Shown here: one piece after another, positions 6,019-9,942 of the stretch
Layout of the letters: each line of letters begins with the position of its first letter
How positions within the stretch are numbered: position 1 is the first letter of the stretch
Assembly (NCBI GenBank): GCA_002314885.1
Contig: DCHT01000050.1
Span: 4,319-14,260, forward strand
DNA length: 9,942 bases
From: Bacteroidales bacterium UBA1745
Lineage (GTDB): Bacteria; Bacteroidota; Bacteroidia; Bacteroidales; UBA932
Direction of reading: 5' to 3'
Translations under genes and position numbers: made by a program
Notes under the pieces: model-generated
What the model was told of the DNA's origin: nothing
The model's database searches: none
Seen by the model: the letters and a program-made list of their open reading frames with translations, nothing else

Positions 6019-6051
6019 TGGTGCAGTACTAGTGGCACTAGTTGTGCGTCA
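6019..6051 (-). repeat. 33-bp gene-boundary palindrome, copy G (most diverged arm)
   Basis: On the minus strand it reads TGACGCACAACTAGT, GCC, ACTAGTACTGCACCA, with three changes in the first arm relative to copy A. The first change turns the initial TGG into TGA, which is the stop codon of yccF (6049-6051). CTTTTT follows. It is the last intergenic copy on this side; tetR and yccF have none between them. Confidence 0.93.
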
Positions 6052-6423
6052 TTTGCGTGAAATTGACTGGCCGAAAGGGAGGGCGGAGCCGAGGGCAATC
6101 TTGAAGTGCTGAAGGCCGAACGGGATGCCGACGATGGTGATGCAGAAGATCAGGCCGCAGACGGCGTGAATGATTGCGATCTCCCACCAGCCGAGGAGTA
6201 TCCAGAGGATGTTGCCCACGATGGCGAGGCAGCCCGGTTGACCGGCGCCGAATTCCATTTCGTTGCCGAATGGCCAGAAAGCGAAGGTGCCTATCTTGAA
6301 AAGCTGTACTCCGAAGGGGATTCCGATAATGGTTATGCAGAAGAGCAGTCCGGCCACCCAATAGAGTATTCCGGTCAGAAGCCCGCCCAGCACCAGCCAG
6401 GCGATATTTCCTAATAATTTCAT
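6049..6423 (-). CDS. YccF-family inner membrane protein
   Basis: The 124-residue protein consists of two copies of the YccF module (DUF307): residues about 5-53 and 70-118. Each has a G-N-I-x-W-x-x-x-G start, a hydrophobic stretch, then F-C-I-T-I-[IV]-G-I-P-F-G-[VL]-Q-x-F-K-I and a final P-F-G. This matches the family's normal two-repeat build of about 120-150 residues. YccF proteins are multi-span inner membrane proteins of unknown molecular function. The ATG lies 25 bp after the tetR stop, so the two genes are probably co-transcribed, and yccF may be a target of that regulator. The TGA stop is formed by the first three bases of repeat G. The family call is confident. Confidence 0.88.
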   Translation of the reverse strand: MKLLGNIAWLVLGGLLTGILYWVAGLLFCITIIGIPFGVQLFKIGTFAFWPFGNEMEFGAGQPGCLAIVGNILWILLGWWEIAIIHAVCGLIFCITIVGIPFGLQHFKIALGSALPFGQSISRK

Positions 6424-6448
6424 AATAAGGTTGGGGATAAAAAGGTCT

Positions 6449-7075
6449 TTATTTGCAATTGTCAGGCATCGGAAGCGCAGAGCCCTCTCCTTCCTTGCGG
6501 AGGCGCGGGGTGATGTGCAGCATAGGATGTCCAGACTTGATGAACATAAGTGTGCTCGTAAACTGCAGCGTCAGCAAATCGCTGATCTCCTCCTCGCTGC
6601 GCACGACTGCACCTGAAATCGCCAGCGTCGCCAGGCCGCAGGAGAATGTCCACACCTGGTCGAGCAACATTTGGGTCTGCTCGTCAGAGAGTTTGTATTC
6701 TTCGGTGATGCCTTTCAGACACTCGATTGCCACAGGGTTCAGCGCGTCGCTAGCCGTATCAGCAGAAAGGAAGGCCAGTCTGTAGATGTTAGGCTGTTCG
6801 ATTGCGAACTTCACGAGCCTCATACCATACTCCTTGAAAGCCGGAATGTAGTTGACCGCGTCCTTCACATAGTCCACGAACTCGTCCACAGCCGCCTTGT
6901 GCACTGCCTTGCGTATCTCCTCGAGATTTCCGCAAACCGTGAAGAGGGGAGAGGTGGAGCAACCCATTGCAGCTCCCAGCGATCTGGCGGTCAATGCCTC
7001 CTCGCCGCCTTTGCGCACCAGTTCGAGCGCCGCCGCGATAATCTGTTCTTTCTTGTAGTTTGATGTCTTTGACAT
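6449..7075 (-). CDS. TetR-family transcriptional regulator
   Basis: The 208-residue length is typical for TetR repressors. The N-terminal DNA-binding region spans about residues 5-55: KEQIIAAALELVRKGGEEAL, then T-A-R-S-L-G-A-A-M-G-C-S-T-S-P-L-F, the recognition-helix area, and G-N-L-E-E-I-R-K-A-V. The C-terminal two thirds are helical and would form the dimer and ligand pocket. The ligand is unknown. The start at 7075 lies about 25 bp after a strong Bacteroidetes -7 box, and operator-like repeats overlap the -33 region. Self-repression of tetR-yccF is therefore the likely scheme (inference). Nothing looks broken. Confidence 0.85.
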   Translation of the reverse strand: MSKTSNYKKEQIIAAALELVRKGGEEALTARSLGAAMGCSTSPLFTVCGNLEEIRKAVHKAAVDEFVDYVKDAVNYIPAFKEYGMRLVKFAIEQPNIYRLAFLSADTASDALNPVAIECLKGITEEYKLSDEQTQMLLDQVWTFSCGLATLAISGAVVRSEEEISDLLTLQFTSTLMFIKSGHPMLHITPRLRKEGEGSALPMPDNCK

Positions 7076-7100
7076 ATATAATATAGTATGATTCCGACTG

Positions 7101-7131
7101 CAAAAGTAGACAATAATTTCAATAAAACAAA
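7101..7131 (-). promoter_or_regulatory. Bacteroidetes-type promoter for tetR-yccF
   Basis: Read on the minus strand, TTTG (7131-7128) is followed after exactly 19 bp by TACTTTTG (7108-7101), a full TAnnTTTG match. Transcription would start near 7095, giving a leader of about 20 bases before the tetR ATG. It is the strongest promoter candidate on the minus strand of this window and could feed the downstream array if the hairpins allow read-through. Confidence 0.72.
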
Positions 7132-7158
7132 TGTTATCGTAACAAATGTTATTATAAC
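7126..7158. promoter_or_regulatory. Operator-like direct and inverted repeats at the tetR promoter
   Basis: AACAAATGTTAT occurs twice, at 7126-7137 and 7141-7152, with a 15-bp period. TAACATTTGTTA-type dyads and GTTATTATAAC (7148-7158, a perfect 5+1+5 inverted repeat) lie in the same stretch. They cover and flank the -33 element, where a TetR dimer would block or modulate initiation. The repeats are seen directly. Assigning them to this TetR protein rests on adjacency. Confidence 0.45.
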
Positions 7159-7193
7159 AAGAAAAAACTGATTATCTTGAGGTAGGGAAATCT
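7153..7193. other. Rest of the GH3/tetR intergenic gap; no clear terminator
   Basis: Between the GH3 stop and the operator repeats there is only a small dyad (GAAAT, AGAG, ATTTC on the minus strand) with no T-tract after it. No copy of the 33-bp repeat is present. Confidence 0.4.
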
Positions 7194-9560
7194 CTATTTC
7201 AATGTAATCCTCTCCTGCAGCCTGATATCCTGCGATGAGGCTCCAACCTTGAGGATATACTCGCCTGGGTCGATTTCCCAGTGACCGAGGGAGGTTGCCC
7301 CAGCGCTATCGGAGGCATTTTCGGAGGCACCCTCAGCGGCAACGACGAAGTATGCGAAGTCGTGCGGAGTCAGGCTGAGGCGGACGCGGCGGCTTTCGCC
7401 AGGGGCGAGGGAGACGCGGCTGAAGGCCTTCAGAGCGATAGGCTTGAGGTTCTGGGCTCGGCCTTCAGCAGAAGCCTCAGCAGAAGCCTCGGTATCCGCA
7501 GGCGACACATACACCTGCACGATCTCGTCACCGGCCATATCGCCGGAGTTGCACAAGTCAAAGGAGAGGTCGATTGATTTGGAGGTAGTACTCAGGCCGT
7601 CAGCGTTTTCGACGCGCAGGTCGGAATATTCGTATTTGGTGTAGCTGAGGCCGTAGCCGAATTCCCAGGCGACGCGAGGGTCCTTTTCAAGAGCATAATT
7701 GTAGCATACAGGGCCGTGGATCTCGCAGTTAGGGTAGCTGACGCTGAGTTTGCCGGAAGGATTGACCTTGCCGTTGAGTATGTCCACCACGGCGTTGGCG
7801 CCTTCCTCGCCAGGATACCAGGCCTGGAGCACTGCGGCGCACTGGTCGGCAATTTCGGAAATCACCTGGGCACGGCCGCCGAAGACCACGAGCACTACAG
7901 GCTTGCCTGTTGCGATGAGGGCTTTGACGAACGCTTCCTGCTGACCAGGGAGCTTCAAAGATGTGCGGTCGCGGTTCTCGCCGCAGAGAATGACGTTTTC
8001 GCCCACGGCAGCCACGATGACGTCGCAGTCCTTTGCCATATCAAGCGTGGACTGCAGGTCGGCAGTTTCTCCCTCGTGGGTGAGCATACGGCCCTGGATG
8101 GAGCGCATATAGGCAGCCCTTTCGTCGCCGCCGTCCTGGATGATGGTCTCGACTTGGTCGGTCCATTCGCAGCCGAGGGAGTAGGTGAGAAGTGGTGCAG
8201 TACTAGTGGCACTACTTCTGCGCCACGCCTCCAGCACGGTCTCGATGCGCGGGTGCAGGGCATTCTCGACCTTGCGCTGCCAGAAATAGCGCATTGAGTG
8301 GAAGGTGTAGTCGCCGAGCATTGCCCACATTGAGTTGGCGTTCGGACCGGTCAGGAGCACTTTCTGCTCGTTGGAGAGCGGCAGGGTGCCGTCGTTCTTT
8401 AAGAGTACAATTGATTGACTTGCAATCTGATAGGCGAGTTCGCGCTCGGCTGGGGTGTCGAATTCGATATGGCCCTCAGCGTAGAGGACGGGCTTCCTGT
8501 CGAGCAGTCCGACCTGGGCCTTGAATTTGAGCACGCGCTTCACTGTCTCGTCCAGCCTTTCCTCTGAAACGAGGCCTCTGTCGATGGCCTCGGAGAGATG
8601 TCTGTAGCTCTGGCCGGAAGGGAAGTCCACGTCGTTGCCGCCGTTGATGGCGAGTACGCCGCGCTCCAGATCGTTGTCGCAGCAGTCAATCTGGTTGATG
8701 GAACCATAGTCGCTGACCATCAGGCCGTCGAAGCCGAGATAGTTGCGGAGTATGTCCTTCTGAAGGTAGGCACTGGCCACGCAGTCGGTACCGCGTACCT
8801 TGTGGTAACCGGTCATCACTGCCTTGAGGCCGCCCTCGTGGATCATTTTCTCGTATGGAAGGAGTATCTCCTCGATCAGTTCCTTGGTATCGGAATTTCC
8901 GCCTCCGCCGTAGCCCAGGAAGTGTTTTGCACAGCCGGCCACGCCCTTGGTGGACATATCCTGCTGCACTCCCTTGATGAATGCGGTGCCCATCCTCGAA
9001 CCCAGGAAAGCATCCTCACCGTAGGATTCCTCCACACGGTTGAAGGACGGGTCGCGAACTACGTCGACCATAGGGGAGAGGCAGAACGTGCCGCCTATCA
9101 TACGCAGGTTGTGGCCGGTGTAGGCCGTCTTTTGTTGAGCCAGTTCCGGATTGAAGGAGCAGGCCTGGCCTATCTGCTGCGGATAGACTGTGTTGTAACT
9201 GGTGCAGACTCCGCTGAGCGCCTCCTCGTGGAAGAGCGCCGGGATGCCGCTAGGAGTATTGTGGATGAGCCAGTCCTGCATAATCGCAACCCTGTCGCGG
9301 ATCTGGTCCGGCTCCCAGGACAGCTGGCTTGCGTACTGGGAGAAGTGGCCGATTCCGTCAGGTATCTGCTGCTGGCACTTGAGCGTGTCCAGAGTGCCGT
9401 CCTCGCGGAAAAAGTCGTTCAGATATGTGCCCATCAGCTGTGCGATCTTCTCGCTTCTGGACATATTGCGGCAGATTTCATCCACCTTTCTGTCCGTCGA
9501 ATTGATTGCGCATCCAGTCATAATACTCATTGCCAAAAGCGGCAGCACCAGTTTTTTCAT
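7194..9560 (-). CDS. GH3-family beta-glycosidase lipoprotein
   Basis: The 788-residue protein begins with a lipoprotein signal (MKKLVLPLLAMSIMTG-C, Cys17), so it is probably anchored in the envelope. The GH3 order is complete. An N-terminal barrel has R-D-P-S-F-N-R-V-E-E-S-Y-G-E-D (169-183), K-H-F (212-214) and the nucleophile in M-V-S-D-Y-G (Asp284). A second domain starts near residue 370 and contains G-E-N-R-D-R with likely acid/base Glu528, then L-P-G-Q-Q. A C-terminal FnIII-like domain (about 655-788) ends P-G-E-Y-I-L-K-V-G-A-S-S. Such enzymes release terminal beta-linked glucose or xylose from plant oligosaccharides; substrate choice is not readable. Two oddities stand out. Residues 446-456 are an in-frame copy of the 33-bp repeat. 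Two Ala/Ser/Glu-rich inserts (691-700 and about 740-757) interrupt the last domain. The ATG is 4 bp after the fabF stop, suggesting co-transcription. Confidence 0.92.
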   Translation of the reverse strand: MKKLVLPLLAMSIMTGCAINSTDRKVDEICRNMSRSEKIAQLMGTYLNDFFREDGTLDTLKCQQQIPDGIGHFSQYASQLSWEPDQIRDRVAIMQDWLIHNTPSGIPALFHEEALSGVCTSYNTVYPQQIGQACSFNPELAQQKTAYTGHNLRMIGGTFCLSPMVDVVRDPSFNRVEESYGEDAFLGSRMGTAFIKGVQQDMSTKGVAGCAKHFLGYGGGGNSDTKELIEEILLPYEKMIHEGGLKAVMTGYHKVRGTDCVASAYLQKDILRNYLGFDGLMVSDYGSINQIDCCDNDLERGVLAINGGNDVDFPSGQSYRHLSEAIDRGLVSEERLDETVKRVLKFKAQVGLLDRKPVLYAEGHIEFDTPAERELAYQIASQSIVLLKNDGTLPLSNEQKVLLTGPNANSMWAMLGDYTFHSMRYFWQRKVENALHPRIETVLEAWRRSSATSTAPLLTYSLGCEWTDQVETIIQDGGDERAAYMRSIQGRMLTHEGETADLQSTLDMAKDCDVIVAAVGENVILCGENRDRTSLKLPGQQEAFVKALIATGKPVVLVVFGGRAQVISEIADQCAAVLQAWYPGEEGANAVVDILNGKVNPSGKLSVSYPNCEIHGPVCYNYALEKDPRVAWEFGYGLSYTKYEYSDLRVENADGLSTTSKSIDLSFDLCNSGDMAGDEIVQVYVSPADTEASAEASAEGRAQNLKPIALKAFSRVSLAPGESRRVRLSLTPHDFAYFVVAAEGASENASDSAGATSLGHWEIDPGEYILKVGASSQDIRLQERITLK
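7461..7490 (-). repeat. 12-bp tandem repeat coding an S-A-E-A insert in GH3
   Basis: TCAGCAGAAGCC is repeated perfectly at 7465-7476 and 7477-7488 on the + strand, with partial units on both sides. In the gene's frame it gives E-A-S-A-E-A-S-A-E-G (residues 691-700), a low-complexity loop in the FnIII-like domain. The opposite strand also reads S-A-E-A-S-A-E-A-S in one open frame. Confidence 0.7.
8193..8225 (-). repeat. 33-bp palindrome, copy H, in frame inside the GH3 gene
   Basis: It is identical to copies A and F on the minus strand over all 33 bp. It is read in the gene's frame as W-R-R-S-S-A-T-S-T-A-P (residues 446-456), avoiding the frame that carries the TAG. The flanking protein continues as T-V-L-E-A before it and L-L-T-Y-S-L-G-C-E-W after it, normal GH3 sequence, so the reading frame is intact. 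The T-tract seen in other copies is changed to CTTCTC here. Confidence 0.93.
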
Positions 9561-9564
9561 TGAT

Positions 9565-9942
9565 TTATATCTTCTTAAGCACTATCGTAGCGTTGTGGCC
9601 ACCGAAGCCGAGGGAATTGGACATAGCCATTTCCACGTCCATCTGGCGGGCCGTCAGAGGCACATAGTCGAGGTCGCAGTCGGGGTCGGGTTCGGTCAGA
9701 CCGAGGGTCGGCGGCACCATAGATTCGCGTATGGCGAGGACACAGGCCACAGCCTCGACGGCGCCGGCAGCACCGAGCAGATGACCGGTCATAGACTTGG
9801 TGGAACTGATGGCGGCCTTGCGTGCGTTTTCTTCGCCGAGGGCCAGTTTGATGGCCGTCGTCTCGCACTTGTCGTTCATCGATGTTCCTGTGCCGTGGGC
9901 GTTGATATAAAGGGCTTCGCCGTCGTATCCGGCCTGATCCAA
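9565..9942 (-). CDS. fabF: Beta-ketoacyl-ACP synthase II, C-terminal part
   Basis: The frame is open to the window edge and ends at a TAA (9567-9565). It gives about 125 C-terminal residues of a condensing enzyme, roughly the last third of a usual 410-420. N-A-H-G-T-G-T holds the first catalytic His. S-S-T-K-S-M-T-G-H-L-L-G-A-A-G holds the conserved Lys and second His. S-N-S-L-G-F-G-G-H-N-A-T-I-V-L is the typical FabF end with the gatekeeper Phe. The enzyme extends acyl-ACP with malonyl-ACP in type II fatty acid synthesis. The active-site Cys is outside the window. The TTG at the edge is not a start. Because the N-terminal part is not seen, a FabF-like synthase of a secondary cluster such as aryl polyene remains possible. 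It is followed after 4 bp by the GH3 gene. Confidence 0.88.
   Translation of the reverse strand: MDQAGYDGEALYINAHGTGTSMNDKCETTAIKLALGEENARKAAISSTKSMTGHLLGAAGAVEAVACVLAIRESMVPPTLGLTEPDPDCDLDYVPLTARQMDVEMAMSNSLGFGGHNATIVLKKI

Larger units (their letters stand above)
1076..6051. other. Repeat-punctuated, cassette-like gene array
   Basis: Seven copies (A-G) of one 33-bp imperfect palindrome bound six gene units: acyltransferase, META lipoprotein, zinc-ribbon/PNPOx protein, double hydrolase, GNAT enzyme and a 19-residue peptide. Stops lie within or up to about 4 bp from the repeat that follows each gene. Starts usually lie 0-20 bp after the preceding repeat; the META gene is the exception, at about 50 bp. 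Gene boundaries outside this segment (protease/lipoprotein, tetR/yccF, GH3/tetR, fabF/GH3) have no copy. The grouping is seen directly. Reading it as a mobile or recombining array is inference, because no recombinase or transposase lies in the window. Confidence 0.5.

Noticed and set aside
1076..6051. Repeats as classical integron attC sites
   Set aside because: They are 33 bp, shorter than known attC sites, and I find no RYYYAAC/GTTRRRY core pair in consistent positions. No integrase gene is in the window. Only the architecture is integron-like.
7175..7200. Small dyad after the GH3 stop as a terminator
   Set aside because: The stem is only 5 bp and no T-tract follows it on the minus strand.
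1076..8225. Repeats as a CRISPR array
   Set aside because: Spacing ranges from about 75 to over 2000 bp, and the intervals are complete genes, not uniform spacers. No cas genes are present.
1076..8225. Target-site duplications flanking the repeats
   Set aside because: No consistent short direct repeats border the copies. The shared flanking A/T tracts belong to the element itself.
8598..9563. Long open frame (321 codons) antisense to the GH3 gene
   Set aside because: It mirrors a confident GH3 coding region, has no recognisable domain, and long antisense frames are common opposite GC-rich genes.
9931..9942. TTG at the window edge as the start of the condensing-enzyme gene
   Set aside because: The protein lacks its N-terminal two thirds and active-site Cys from there, and the frame is open to the edge, so the gene continues outside the window.

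Overview
The window looks like chromosomal DNA of a Bacteroidetes/Bacteroidales-type bacterium. Two promoters fit the Bacteroidetes pattern (TTTG at -33, TAnnTTTG at -7, 19-20 bp apart). Start codons lack obvious Shine-Dalgarno sequences. There are several lipoproteins, including one with the Fib_succ_major-like C-terminal domain common in this phylum, plus a lipoprotein GH3 glycosidase. I cannot name a species.

Layout. 1-158: 3' end of a CPBP/CAAX-type membrane protease (+). 199-1074: Fib_succ-like lipoprotein (+). 1114-2307: OafA-type membrane acyltransferase (+). The rest is on the minus strand. Read in transcription order, that is: the end of fabF (9942-9565), a GH3 beta-glycosidase lipoprotein (9560-7194), a 118-bp regulatory gap, a TetR-family regulator (7075-6449), a YccF membrane protein (6423-6049), a 19-residue hydrophobic peptide (6005-5946), a GNAT acetyltransferase (5903-5385), a double alpha/beta hydrolase (5354-3570), a zinc-ribbon/PNPOx flavoprotein-like protein (3530-2814) and a META-domain lipoprotein (2726-2313).

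The outstanding signal is a 33-bp imperfect palindrome present eight times, called A to H below. The arms are TGGCGCAGAAGTAGT and ACTAGTACTGCACCA around a central GCC, usually followed by CTTTT. Seven copies lie at every gene boundary from the end of the lipoprotein gene (1076) to the end of yccF (6051), and nowhere else between genes. Four genes take their stop codon and last few residues from the repeat, and a fifth uses its first three bases as its stop. The next start codon usually lies 0-20 bp beyond the repeat. This yields six compact gene-plus-repeat units with accessory-type contents, one of only about 110 bp. The architecture recalls integron cassettes, but I do not see attC core sites or a recombinase here. 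The eighth copy lies in frame inside the GH3 gene, where 33 bp reads as exactly 11 codons.

How it may work (inference). The TetR promoter at 7101-7131, overlapped by operator-like repeats, probably drives tetR-yccF and perhaps some of the minus-strand array. No Bacteroidetes promoter is apparent in the short gaps between the array genes. The palindromes would therefore have to allow read-through, acting as mRNA-stabilising or attenuating hairpins, if the distal genes are expressed from that promoter. Whether the repeats are mobile (REP-like), recombination sites, or repeated terminators cannot be settled from this window.
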